A stretch of 64,000 bases of DNA from Strix aluco (lineage: Eukaryota; Chordata; Aves; Strigiformes; Strigidae), in NCBI RefSeq assembly GCF_031877795.1, contig NC_133933.1, forward strand, positions 20,922,029 through 20,986,028, written 5' to 3'. Below, piece by piece: positions 46,801-60,153 of this stretch. A program made the translations under genes and the position numbers. The notes beneath the pieces were generated by a model, which was not told where the DNA came from, made no database searches, and saw only the letters and a program-made list of their open reading frames with translations. Within the stretch, counting starts at the first letter, position 1. The number at the start of each line of letters is the position of its first letter.

Positions 46801-49800
46801 AATTAAGCTGTTAACCTGTCATCTTAATATGAAACATTTTTACCAATTTGCATCTTGTCCCTTACCCATAAAAGACATAATACAAGTAATAATTTAAAAG
46901 TTTGTCTTAAGATGATACCACAATATTTAAAGAACTGTACCCTTTTCGATAAAGTTAATAGGCACCTCTATGAATCTGGAGTTCTCCACAACTAATTTCA
47001 TCACAATACAAATAAGTGTAGGATTCACCCCCATTCAGGAAGAGAAGATCAGACAGGTTATGCTTACACTTGTTCCTCTATTGGGAATACAGAGCAGGCT
47101 GGTTGCACTTCTTTTTTTTAAAAAAATAGGACAAAATTTCTGTTTAACATTAAATTCAAGGGTTCCTCAGAGCTTTCACATACAACAGAACAAGCATTGT
47201 GTATTTCAGAAAGCTGTAAATCTTAGTGCTGGACTGAAAGCAGCCCATGGGAACACAACCTTGACTGGTAGGGCCTCTTCGGGCTGACAGTACCTCTTCT
47301 CAAAGAGAAAGAACAAGCAACTTCCAGTGTTTCTCCTCTGGTTGTAAACTGTGGGGTTAGTTAGTATGCTGCAGCTGTGCAGATTTTCATTTCTGATAGA
47401 ACTTAGCCTGAGAGGTATTTGTTGATGATTGTCAACAATCAAATGAATTATAGATGATGTTGGTAAACAAAATGCCGCCTTGATGAATGATGAGTTGGCT
47501 ATACTATGACATGACTGCTAAGTCATTCAAAGCACTGATTAAACCCATTACAGTAAAATAATCACCATCCATTACCTTTAATGTCGTGAACTGACAACCT
47601 AGTTAAGGCAGCTGATGGTGTCAGCAAAATGATTTGTTGGTCCTCTTGTCCAATGACAATAAATCACTTCGATAAATCAATGAACAGTAGCAATAAAACA
47701 ATATATTTTCATTTTTCTTGACATTCAATTACAGAGTGTGTATATGGACTTATTCTTAAACACAGTGATATGGCAAGATTCAGCATCCACCAGCAACTAA
47801 TACATATAGTTGTTGAGATCTTGTTTTGCCCAATCGTGTTTTTTCCTTGGTTTTGTTTTCTGTTGCATCTGTTGTTGGGATACATCACTTGTCTTACAGA
47901 GCCAGATTCATTCTCAGGTATAAAAGGTAGAATTTTTATATTCTTTCTCACTACATCTGAAGAAGTTTCTTCTTCTAAGTAAGTTTCTATAGTAGTTGTG
48001 TTTTTTTCAAAACTTCAAGTACAATGGAAGCATTCCTGGTTTCTCTCCTTGCTAGTAATGCCTCTAGGCTAATAAAGTCTATAATTTGGCTTGTAGGTTA
48101 AACAAAAAGCGAACTTAAGCACTTGATCAGCCAGAACTGAGTTCAGGCTCGTGTGCTGCTCATGAATGAGCAGCTGATGACACTGCTAAAAACCCAACTC
48201 AGCTGGCAGTCATTGTCTTTTCTCTGTTCTGCCATCATTGGGGCTGTGCTGAACACCAGTCCTGGCGGGCATACAAAGAGTTTTGGGAGCACAGGATTTT
48301 ATGTTAGAAGTATGTATCTGTATCTACCTATTTTTCTCTCTTGTCATACATACGTTCATGTGTGTGTGTGTTGTTATCAAATTTGGGGCATGCATCAAAG
48401 TACCAATACCTGGAAGTCAATTATACACTCCTTGGAAATTATGAAAGGCAAGACACCTCCCAGAGACTTGGAATTACCATGTATTTTTATTAGGTAAGGC
48501 TATATGTTTTTTATCTAAAGATGGACAAGGCCAAAATCTTTTCTTTTTTTTTTTTTCTTTTTGGCTAAAGAATTGGGTACTGAAACATTTCTCTCTGGAT
48601 TCCTTCCTCTGCCCCACCCATGATCATACACTCCGCTAGACTCTAAAAATACCCCGAGAAATTCACAGGGCATAATATTTAAACATAATTCAGGTAACAT
48701 ATTACCCAGGTAGGTAATAAGAAGACAGGTCTGGAAAACCAGATGGCTGCGGAGCCTCTGTACTGAACCCCTTTACCATTCACATGCCCCGAATCTCTAC
48801 TTGGTTGGACTTGATTTGTTTGTGTCACGCTTGCGTGGTTGTAAGTTTGCTATCAGCAGGAACAGGTCTTTTCCACATATTTGCAAAGAGAAGAAGGAGA
48901 AGTATAGTGCAGAGGTTGAAAGGAAGATCTCTGGCTGAGGAAGCAGCCACATCTACATCAGCTAATGTTTAGAGGTACAGCTTAAGTTACTTCAACATAC
49001 AGGGCCTTCCCTATAATGGTTCTATTAAACAAAATAGGAAGTTATAAAGATATACATCAATTGTTACATTGATAATCTTTCTTTCACTGATATAAGTTTG
49101 CAAATCACGGCCAATGTGCTTTTCTGCACCAATAACCTGGAGAGGTCACCCGACTGGGCACAGAGGGTTGCAGGGGTTCCCAGTTCTACACTCCTGTGTA
49201 GTATACCATGTGTCCTCCGAAAATAAGATTGTTTTGATTTACTTCTGGACTCAATCTAGTCCCAGATAGCGATTTAACATGGGATCCGTTTTTTTGAGCA
49301 CTTGCCTGCTGAAGACAGAAAGATCGTTGTGGAGATGAAACTTTTTCAATGTGGTTATATCCCATGTCATATGAAAGATTTTTTTTCTTTTTTTTTCTAA
49401 AAATGGATCTGTCAGTAGAGAATGATTGGTCTCACTGGACATACGGGCAGTTAGAACTAGAAAAGCTGAATGTCACTAAAGGATGGTAAAAATGAAATGT
49501 TTGACTATAAATTATTTTTATGTCATATTTAGATTAGAATATAGAAAATGCAAGTAGTCAATATGAGTTATGTAGCAGACACCAGAACGTGTCAAGAAAT
49601 GCTCCAGTTTTTGATGGAAGTGAACTATGACAGAGACCCTGCACTGACTTAGTGGGAGGCATTAGTTGTTGATACTTATTGCAAAAGTACTATCTGCAGC
49701 AAATGCTTCTAAAATGACAATTTACAGAACATTGTGGGATATTTGCTGTATAAGGGTTATTAAGAGATCATTTGAGATAACCATCTTCAATTTGGTTCTG

Positions 49801-51830
49801 GAAAACCTCAGCAATTGCTCAGAAAACAGGCGGTAAAGCAGACTACTGTCCTGTATCAAACTGTCTGCCTGTGAAATCTGTACAAGCAGTTAAAGGTTGT
49901 AAAATGTAAAATTCACAGAGCTTTTGTGAAAAAGCTGAGTGTTCTCAGAGTTTGTATTAAATGCAAGGGATTATTTGTGTTATCATCAGTGCTGTAACAG
50001 TGATTCATTTAGCTGATTATATCCCGCCCTCCAAACTCTGCATGTCTGTATGTTCAGACTCGTGGCCTTTTCCAGGAACTTCTTGACACACTGGTGCCTT
50101 GCCTTGCAAAGCAGAGCGTGTGCCTTTTATCACCGGGTGTGCTGTCACCTAGAAATTTGTGTCTTTGGGCCCTATTTTGGCTGTTTCGTACTTCATCTTA
50201 GTTTATTGAATCAGCTTCAAAATGGCCAGAATGGGGCTGGGAGCATGGCCTGAAGACTGAGTTTTCTTCCCTGCTGGCAGTGGGGTACTTGAGCATCGTG
50301 GGTGTTGGTTCTCCCTTCCCATGTCACACTGCCATCGCTCCTGCTTTTGAAAGGAGAGGAGGGGAACAGACTCTCCACCAGCCCTCTCTTCTGTTGCCTA
50401 AAGCTTGAACCAAAACCTGCAGGAGAGCAGCCTCAGGTGGTCCCTCATCCCAGCCTCACCTGAAATGCAATGCCAATGGCCTCTGGCAAGGTAGTTCATT
50501 TTCAAGTCAGGACTGAAATCACACAATTCTGTGAGTTTTGAAGTGAACACAGTGGATTAGAGTCCTCACCAGAAACTGACAAATGTCATTTGGTTTCCTC
50601 AGCTCCAGAGCAAAGTTAAGATGGAATTTCATTTTAATCTGAATCAGCCTGGCCATCTCTAAGTTTGACTAGGCTACGTGGTATTTCAGTTGGTAAAGAC
50701 ACCGACTATTTAATGGGCAGTCTGCCTTTGTGGAACAGGAGCATGTGTAGAGCATTTTTCAAGATACGCTGTTCCATACCTTGCTAAAACTACGAAGAAC
50801 AATAAGAAAATGGGTAATGCACAGTAGATAAATTTTTAAAATAACATTCAGCTGCTAATTCTTTATAAGTTCCTAACTCTGTCTGAAGACTTGTGTAACG
50901 CTTTTTATAAAAGTAAAGCAATCACTTTTTGTACTTTCAACAGCTAAATTATGAGGTTGTTGTACTATAGCAGTACTTACATAGTGTGCCTTTGGAAAGT
51001 ATTCATCGCTGTGTACTGTGTGTGTCTGAGAACATCTACTTGAAAGGATTGCTTGCATGAGGCAAAGAGTCAAGTTGTTACGAAATTTGTTTTCCTATTC
51101 TTCATTTGAAAATTTCTAGAGATCACACTTCAATATTCCTGTTATCATCAGCTTAAGGTTAGCAAGAATATGACACAATGTATTGATCTAAAATGTGTAT
51201 TTTTACATTAACATTTTAAATAGTTTTAAAGTGTCTATCAAAATTACTTTCATTCAGCATGTATGAGGAGACCCTGTTATGTGATAGTCTGTGATCCTCC
51301 TTGGCTTAAGAAAGGATGAATGTAATAAACTTTTTAAAATATCATCTATAAAATCCATGCAATGAAATAGTTAAGCACATAAGCTCCATCCCAATCAATA
51401 TTTATTTTTTGGTAAAACTGGCTCTGCAGCATATCTTTGCCATCTCTATAAACATTTCTATGGCAACCTTAACAATTGTGTCTGTTTCCTTTCGAAGCTG
51501 CTGTAGAATTGTTGAAAGTGTCCTAATTTGTTAATAGGACAAATATTGGAAGTTGACCCCAAAGTTTATTTCTCAAACTCCTTCTGGTCTTGCTTACGGC
51601 TGCAGAAAATGAAAAATGAAAGACTGATACCTCACAATTCCTGTCATCCAGCTTTAAAGCTGTAACAAACCCTGGCGATCCCTGCAATGCATCATTCAGT
51701 TTCACTGCATGTGGCTCAGAGAAGACTGGACAAATTTGGCTTATTAAGGCAAGTACTATTTGAAGGCATGCTTTAAAGCGGGGAAAAAATTAAAAAATGC
51801 AAGCATCAGCAGCAGATGGACAGAGGATTT

Positions 51831-51848
51831 AAAAAAAAAAAAAAAAAA
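51831..51848. repeat. A18 homopolymer
   Basis: Uninterrupted run of A. No retroposed gene is evident upstream. Confidence 0.85.
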
Positions 51849-52421
51849 GCAGCGGACAGCATCTGAAATTTAGCTAGAATTAGTTTTTTGGTCACATTTT
51901 ATCTCCTCAAAGGCCACCACCACCATCAGAGCAGTAGTGTGTGGAGTGACTTGTGACACAGCTGGCAGTCAGCAATGCCTCGGGGCTTGGGCCAGCAGGG
52001 ATGCTGCCTACTGGGGATGAACTTTCAATACTGCACTGCTCCTCAGAGAAAGAGCGTCTCCACGGACTAGGACAAAGATCGGTACAAGGGCAGTGAGGGG
52101 AGAGGAAGGTGGGAGAGGAGGGGTACTAATACATCCAATTTTTATAACTCTCGCAAGTGCTTTTCCTTTGTCTCTGACACCTGCCCTAGACTACATGCAG
52201 CACACTGCTAAATAACATCTTGTCATAAAGACCAAAGCAATGATTACACTCTGACTAGGTTATTAAGGCAATTTTATTTCACACTTGTCTATTAAGGTAT
52301 AGTAAGTAACCAAACAGCAAAGATGATCTTTCAGGCAGAGAATGAGAGGTTCTTTAAATTGTCATGGTTTTTTTAAATCTTGTTATTGAAACCACCAGAG
52401 TGCTATACTGCAGATGTATAA

Positions 52422-52489
52422 TTAAAAAAAAAATAATAAAAAAAATAAACAAAACAAAACAAACAAACCCACAAACCAAAAAACAAAAA
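52422..52489. repeat. A-rich low-complexity tract
   Basis: AAAC, AAAT and AAACC units mixed without a strict period. Confidence 0.8.
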
Positions 52490-54268
52490 TACTTTCTCTT
52501 TGTTAGGAATGCATTCTGTGTCACTCCTCACCAGCAGTTTATTAAACAGATTTTCCATTTTGTCAGCTCAGCATATGGTATTCAAAGTCTGATTTTTAAA
52601 TTTTTTTTTGTTAGGGGTTGGCTAGGAGGACATAAACAGCCATTAAAAGCATGCTTCCCATGACTTGCTGAAAAAAAAAAAATACATTTCATCATTAAGT
52701 TTGCTGTTTTTTTAAAAAGGTAAAAGTCCTTCACTTTATTTCCTTGTCAGGCTCCCCCACTTGCCAATAATCTCAATTTATGGCATCATTTCTCCCATGA
52801 GAAGAATGTATTCAGGACTGGAAATTTGGTAAATATTGAGAATATATTTGTATTCGAATTTTGAATTGGTAAATTGCAAAGATTGACCGAAATATCAGCA
52901 AGATTCAGAGCAAACTAATTATCAAGTGAAAATACCAGGATAAGAAAAGTAATATATGTATATATACATCCTATCTGGCAGAATGTTCTCCAGAGTAGCT
53001 TTTATATTAGATCTGTATTGGAATATCTCTGTTAATGGAGCTTAAGAGCACATTTACCCTTCTCACAGCTGTAGCCAATTGGTCACCCATACTCTCTGCA
53101 AAGTCTATTGCATTCTCGTTATTTGCGCTAGCCCTGGCAGCTAGACACCATTTACTTTAAAGGAAGAAGGAGCAAGGAGAATAGTTTTGGCGTATATGGC
53201 AAGTGAGGTCTCTGAAAAAATCCTCCAGCAAATCTGTATATGTGTAAGATGGTCCTGGCATCTGCTGATTCTCTGTAGCTGTGGTGCTAGGGCAATGTGA
53301 CTTAGACATCTCAAACTTGCATTTCTTGCACCACTTGATCTTTGTTGTTGGAAATTTAAATTCATCAGTAAAATAATAAACTAGTGCTGCTGTGGCATGG
53401 ACGCACGTGCCACTGAGCCATCCCTGCTTCTGGTAGGTCAATTCTAGTAGAGGGACACTTGTGTGACATCTTCAGTGAGTGAGGTTCATTTATCAGAGCC
53501 TGCAGCCTGTCTTTGCTCTGGCTCAGTCCTCGGGAAAATGATTTCTGTGACAGAACCTGATGAACAACTGTTGCCAGCGTGGGTGCACCACAAGGCTCTG
53601 CTTACAAAAAGCATTATGGTTACTTTAAACAAATTACCAAAAGAAACAGACTTACGACTATATTGTTGTCCCCAGGAAGGGATCTGACTTCTTTTGTCTG
53701 AAAACGTTGGGATTGGTAGAAGATTCTGTCAATATCAAGAAATGCATCAGTATATTCTTTATCTTTGCATTAACCAGAAAACAAAAATATTTGTTTTCTT
53801 TTCTTTTCTGACATCTGATTTTTCAGTGTTTTTTCCAAAATAATCAGCATGAATTACAGTATTTGTGTTATCATGTCGTTCCTCACATAGCCTTGTCCAG
53901 TTGAAACATTTACAAATCTTATAAAACACGGGCTCTCATGCCAGAAGTTTATTTATACAGGGAGCCCAATTATCTGTCTCAATTTGCACAGGTTATGTTT
54001 TCTTTCTCCTGGTGGCCATTCTGTCATACCACTCCAACAGCAGGGAGTAGCAAACAGTCAAAGCAAAATGTTCACAGATCAAACACAAGTCCTCTTCTAA
54101 TATATTTTCTTCCAAGATACCTGACAAATATTTGCAAACACACTCAAGGACAATCAGGCTTGATTAGGAAAACTATTTGTGTCTGGACTCTGACATGTGG
54201 TTGTGGGTGGGAAATGCAGTACAGATGTGGCCCAGATATCCAGCAGGTTTGTTTGAAAACAAAAACTC

Positions 54269-54285
54269 TTTTTTTTTTTTTTTTT
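54269..54285. repeat. T-run homopolymer
   Basis: About 17 consecutive T. Confidence 0.85.
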
Positions 54286-56935
54286 AATGATAATGAATTG
54301 AATTAGCACAAAGGAAAGTAGATTGTAACCCCTTCACTCCATCGGAACCTGTTCCTTTTCCTATAATAAGATAAATTTTCAGATAACCAATTAAATGCAT
54401 TCATGGAAGGAAAGAAGCATAATGGTTGAGGAAAGTTGAAGAGTTTGATTTTTTTTGTTTTAATGGATAACATGGATTATTCTTTACCTGCTTTGCTCTG
54501 ATAGTTAATATTGAGCTCCAAGGAACAGCGCAAGAGTAAATAGATTTGTCAATTGAATCCTTAGTACTCGTGACTCGGGAGAAGTCCGTAGGTCTCTATG
54601 CAGAACACCTCCATGGGTAATAGGGGTTTTTTTCATATATGTTTATTTCATATTGTTGTTTCATATATATTTGAATTCTGCACTGTGTTAGTGCTCAGTT
54701 ATTGGGGGTTGCTATGTTCAGCTAGGAAGGATAGCTCTTGGGAATTGAATTTTAAAGATGTTTCTGCTGTAACTACTAGAAACAAGTTACTGCCTGGTAA
54801 TGAGAACCACATGTTACACCATGAGGAGGAGTTCAAAGTTAGTGCGGAGCGAAGCAGATTTCTGCAATACTCTCAGCTTCACATGTTCTCCGAAATCTCT
54901 CCTGTCACACAAAAGAGATGGCATGATACACATCCAGCATTGCTTTGTTGTGATGATGTAATGATTAAGTACAGGAGTCTGCAATTTGGTAAAATTGTTA
55001 AAGAAAATCTGTAGTGTGCAAACATAAAATGTGATGTAAAGCCGAAGTAAAAAGGTTTTTAATTCAAACACATATTCACAAAGAAAACTCATGAGTATTC
55101 TGGTTGAAGGTGCTTATCTGGCTATCTTGAAAGATACCTGCAAGTTTATGAACTATCCCAGTAGTGACACCAGAATGGGCTGAATACTGCTTCAGAAGTT
55201 GTGAAGATGCTGTAGCAAACTGGTATCATGATTTATGCTTGCACTTACTAGATTATGGATACACATACTGTCTTTATCATTACTTTTAAGGCTTGCAGCA
55301 CTTTACCCTAAGTAAATCAGTGGAGTACTTTCACCATCCTCCTTCTATGCCTCCATACTAGGTCCCATATGCATTTATGATTTAATTAATAGTTCCCTTA
55401 ATTAATCATTCTGTGGAAGGCCTGAAGTTTATTTGTTTCTAATGTATGCAGTCCCTGTGGTTATTAATCAACTAAGAAATAAATCTGAAAATAAATAAAT
55501 ACAATGAAAAAGAGAAAAAAAAATGCTGCAATTATAATGTAAAAGTGAGGTGGTCAAAAAGCCAATGAATGCTAGAACACACTTTATTATGAACTGTCAA
55601 CAAATATAACAATAAAATTTCTAAATGCCTGGAATTCTACTAAGATTACATCCTCTTCCATTATAAAAAGGGTTTAGCACCGGTGAAAGATACACTGCAA
55701 AATGGTGCTGCCTTCATGCAAGATGGATGTACAGTATCAGCGGCAAGCACTGCCACACTATTTAGGTGTCAAATGGCTTGTAAAACTAAAGGGGTTGTTT
55801 CTGAAGAAATCTGTTTGTAAAGGTGCCACAACTGTAGTAAGTCAGCCTAGGAATGGCTCTGATGCCTTTCCTGGTGCCTCCAGGAAACTCTTCTGCAGAA
55901 AACAGTTGTAACACTTTCCTTACTGTGCTACATCTTTTTTCCCCATAGAAATCTTTGTAAGTTCTGACGGAGTTGTTCCATGCCTTTCCCTAATTGCTGA
56001 GATGAAGATTATTCATTCCTAGGCTGCACCATGGACACAGCCTTTTTTGGCACACCACCACATCCCACTATCTCTTAAGCCTGTGATGGCAGTAGGTACT
56101 TCCATGCAATAAGTGGGTAGGGACACCGCCTAGTCCTTTAGCAGTGTCTTGTTGGTCCTCTGGATTGTTCACATCCTTTTGTAGTAATTCCTATATCCAA
56201 GCTAAAATTCTTCCATGTTTTCTTGCCACTGGTGACATTCACATAAATATTTAGCTAAGGGAGACTAGAGTCCTAAAGCCTCCACTGCTGCCCAGAGTCC
56301 ATAGCTGCCTCATATAGACTAGTCCCATTGCAGTTTACCTTTTGCCATTGTTTCAAGCAGTTCTTTGGACCAGACCTGACCTCTGCGCACAGTGTCTCCC
56401 AGTCACTGGCACCTCTGTAGCAAGCTGCTTGCTTTATACAATACTCCTGTAAGCTAATGTAAATTCTAAACAAGATCGTATTTTATTTTGTGGAGCTTTT
56501 AGCCACAGCCTGTTCCTGCCAGCTGGCCTGAGAAGATTTATTTTCCATCACCTGCAGTTGGTCACACTTGCCCAGTCTAAGATTGCTGCTTATCATTGTT
56601 GTTTTAATGATATTGCATCTGGCACCACAATCCAGCTGGAATCAAAACAGTCATTCATTTAATAGTATAGCTGCAGATATGGCAGCTGAATGATAGGTGA
56701 CTGACTTTGGCTGTGCATACGCTTTGAGAGTCCTTGCTTTTACTGAAATTGCACTGTAGACATCATCCTCTGAACTAAAGCCCTCTGCATCCTTGGTCTG
56801 TGTATACAGTGCTCACTCCTTTCTTCCTGAAATAGCAGCAGCATTGGGGATTACAGATGGCTCTATTTCACATCCTCCTGCCTTTAAGCCTAAACCTATT
56901 TCTTTGGGTGGGGGTAGTTTTTAGTGGGTGTGTCG

Positions 56936-56992
56936 TGTCCGTCCGTCCGTCCGTCCCCCCCCCCCCCGCCGTCCCCCCGCCGTCCCCCATCC
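56936..56992. repeat. (GTCC)n and poly-C low-complexity tract
   Basis: Four to five CGTC/GTCC units run into 13 or so C, followed by two CCGCCGTCCCCC blocks. It is strongly asymmetric (pyrimidine on the + strand) inside AT-rich DNA. Confidence 0.85.
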
Positions 56993-59269
56993 CAACTGTG
57001 GTTTTGCTGTTTTCTCTAATTTCTTTTGGATGTCCCTCTCTGGAGGGAAAGCATTCCTCTCTCAGCAAACATTCCTGTAGCTGAGATCCTAGGTTGCTAG
57101 GGAGTCATCTCCAAAACTACAGGTAAATGAGAAAGTTTTCACTTCTGAAGTTTAAAATTCTTGCTACTTATTTTCATGTAAGTACATGGTAGGTGTCTTC
57201 TGGCTTAATTTGTTCGGGATCATGTTTATTCAACACTTCTATTGGATGTCTGTTGTTTCAGTTATTGTTCTTGGCAATGGTGTTAATCTTACTTTTCCTT
57301 TCTTTCTTCACAGTGTGATGGCTGGCCCCACCCCACCCCTTCAGTTCTTTATCTTTTAGCAGCCATCACTAGTTCTGTATACAGACTTTGTTTTCCCCAA
57401 GTTTATGTTTGTGCCAGATTCTTTGTTAGAAATTCAGCATGGCCAATGGTCTGAGTCACTCTATGCTAATCACCTTCTCTGCCTTGCTGTGTATCTCACT
57501 AGACTGCCTCCACCACATTTCACATACCACATGTTGGCTCATAAAACAAGAGGGTTTCATGCTGGTAAATCTAAGTTGCTCTTTATTTAGTGGCTTACTT
57601 CAGAGGTGCTGCAAATGCAGCATAGACTCCACCTACGATATATAGGTTGATGTCATAGTTCTTCCCTCAAATTCTTCCTCCTTTTTGCATTTTGTGCACT
57701 TCAGGTCTTAACAGGGAGAATATCTCTAGGGCAGAGACAGTAGTTTAAGCTCTATTTTCCATGAATATTTAGTACTTTTGCGAACAGGATGCTTACTCTT
57801 TCTAGGAAAGGCTGTTCACTATCCACCCGGACAACAGTCTGAGTCTATGCCAGACAGGCAGTCATCCTGATGAATATCACATCAGTGTGAGTGTGCTCCT
57901 AGAATTGTATGACTGTCGTATATCGTTTTTCTGTTCTGGGAAAATTTCCCATCTCTTTTCCTATCCACTGAAAAAAACCCCTCACCTTTTTAAAAGGAAT
58001 AGGATTTTAAAATCTGTGTGGTGAGGGGGAGTCTGGATGCTGGACTGAGATGTAGGAAGCCTGGGTTCAGTCCCTAGAGCTGCTGCAGAAGTTCAGTGAC
58101 CTAGTCTAAGACATGTATACCCACCACTTACTAGATCTCCTCTGTAAGGTGATCCTAGACATCATTGTCTCCCTTACGTAGTGTAAGTGGTTTGGATTAG
58201 GTGATGGTATTCTTTTTGGCTACTAGAGTAGCAAGGTCTCAATACTGGTCCCTCCAGTTCTGTATAAAATGTGCCCAGACAGAAAAAAAAAGTCAGCCCA
58301 GACTGAGGAGGGAACATGTTTTTCAGATGGCATTGGAGCTTGATAGAACTCAGGGGACTGAGCTTGCCCCATGGAGAAATTTTGCTGTATGCACCACTTG
58401 TGCAAAAAATGATGACTGCTCATTTGACCTTGTTTCTTTTGTGCGCTGGTCTCCTCAGCTCCAAAGGTGAATGCTGAAAGTCTAAACCAGTACTTTTCAA
58501 ATGCACCTTTGATATACCAGAGAATATAACAAGCCCAGAAATATTTGAAGAACTTTGACATATCGAACTTTTAAACCACAAGTTTCGAGGAAGCAGTTAA
58601 TACACAACTGTAATATTTATCTTATGTATGCAATGCAGTATTCACTGATCTCAGGGCGTCAGTAAATGAGTGCTACACAGGAAAAAAAATGGTTTTTGCA
58701 CTAATCCTGTAAATGAGAAGCACTTTTCTCCCCATTCTAAGTCATGGAAGTTAAGATGCACATGGGTATGGAGGTTATGCAGAAGGTCTGTGATTGATTT
58801 ATTATTTTGCATCTTACTCAGAAACCTAAGCCAAACAGGAGGGAAAGGAAGAAACAAAACCACAGTATGATGGCTTGAGCATGGTTAACAGAAACCAAAT
58901 AGTTAAGAATTTCAAACTTTTATTTTAACTAAATGGTGAATTCGGATATACTGCATGTGTATTTTTTCAATTGCAGTTATAGAGTTTATGTATATCTTAA
59001 AATGAGAACTTTAAAAGAGGATCAACAAAAATGGCAGAGTTCATGTTGACTTTTTGGCTTTACTTATATATATTTTGTGTTAAGTTGCCTGTGTTTAGTT
59101 ATTCACAACTTTTCTTTGATTGCCTGAAGAATTCTCATGTCTTATTCAACCTTTTACTCTGATGTTTTGGTTTTGACTATTAAAAAACTTTTGATACTGC
59201 TATCACTGAAACAGATGTAATATAGCAATCTATAAAAATATAAGTTGTTGTGCCAAAGTAGCACAAATT

Positions 59270-59293
59270 GTCAGACCTGGGAACAGGTCTGAC
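59270..59293. repeat. Perfect 10-bp hairpin with GGAA loop
   Basis: The arms are GTCAGACCTG and CAGGTCTGAC with a 4-base loop GGAA, a GNRA-type tetraloop if transcribed from the + strand. No T-run follows directly and no gene is nearby, so function is unknown. Confidence 0.8.
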
Positions 59294-60131
59294 AAAAAGC
59301 AGGGGGGTGGATGTAGCTGTATGTAGAGAGCTGCTTGGGATTTGTCATCTTCAACAGTTCAAATCATTATTCCTCATTGTGGATAATCAACGGGTGGAAA
59401 AATTAAATATGCAGTTTTATTTAACAGAAATGTTTTGAAGATGTATGGAATTCTTTGTGAATAATTCATGCTTTTTAAGATCAGAAGCATTGAAACAAAA
59501 AAAAAGGTGGGGAATTCTGCTGGGACGTGCCAGTTTAGAAACAAAGCAACATTCTTGCTACATGTAAATGCAGCTGAAACAGGATGGCTATAACATCAGG
59601 GGAAAAAAATCTTTGCTAAAAAGTCTGTAGCAATATAGATGATCTCTTCTTCAGAAAGTAAATTATTCATTTTGTCCTTGATCAATTCCAGTTAACATGT
59701 ATTTGTGGCTCACAACTGTTTCTCTAAAACATAAAAGTGACTCACAGGGGAAAAGAAAAGTCATGCCTGGGGAAAAGAGCATCAAGAAAACCCCGCCACA
59801 GTGTAGCTTTCTCCATCTTATGCCCCTACCAGGTGTCCCTGATTAAATAACCCTTTCAATGACTTTGGCACTAACAAGTTATTTAAATTTTCCTTGTCTC
59901 TCCCAGTACATTGCTCTACTTATTCTTCTTCTACCAGATTATACACAAAACTGAAATGAAAAAGGAAAAGAAATATTGTGATGTGCTTTCAGTTTGGGGC
60001 AGTTGAACAGCAATGGGTATAATGTGGACTGTAGGGTGAAGCCTGAGAGGAATGGGTGACAGCTCTGTCACATTATGCAAATTTCTGTATATTCCCTTCT
60101 GTGAGTTTGCACCAGCAGAGTATTGTAAGTA

Positions 60132-60153
60132 TTTTTTTTTTTTTTTTTTTTTT
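60132..60153. repeat. T22 homopolymer
   Basis: Uninterrupted run of about 22 T. On the minus strand it is a poly-A, but no LINE or retroposed gene body is recognisable next to it. Confidence 0.85.

Noticed and set aside
60132..60153. Poly-T as the tail of a minus-strand retroposed gene
   Set aside because: No intronless coding remnant or flanking direct repeats could be seen next to it.
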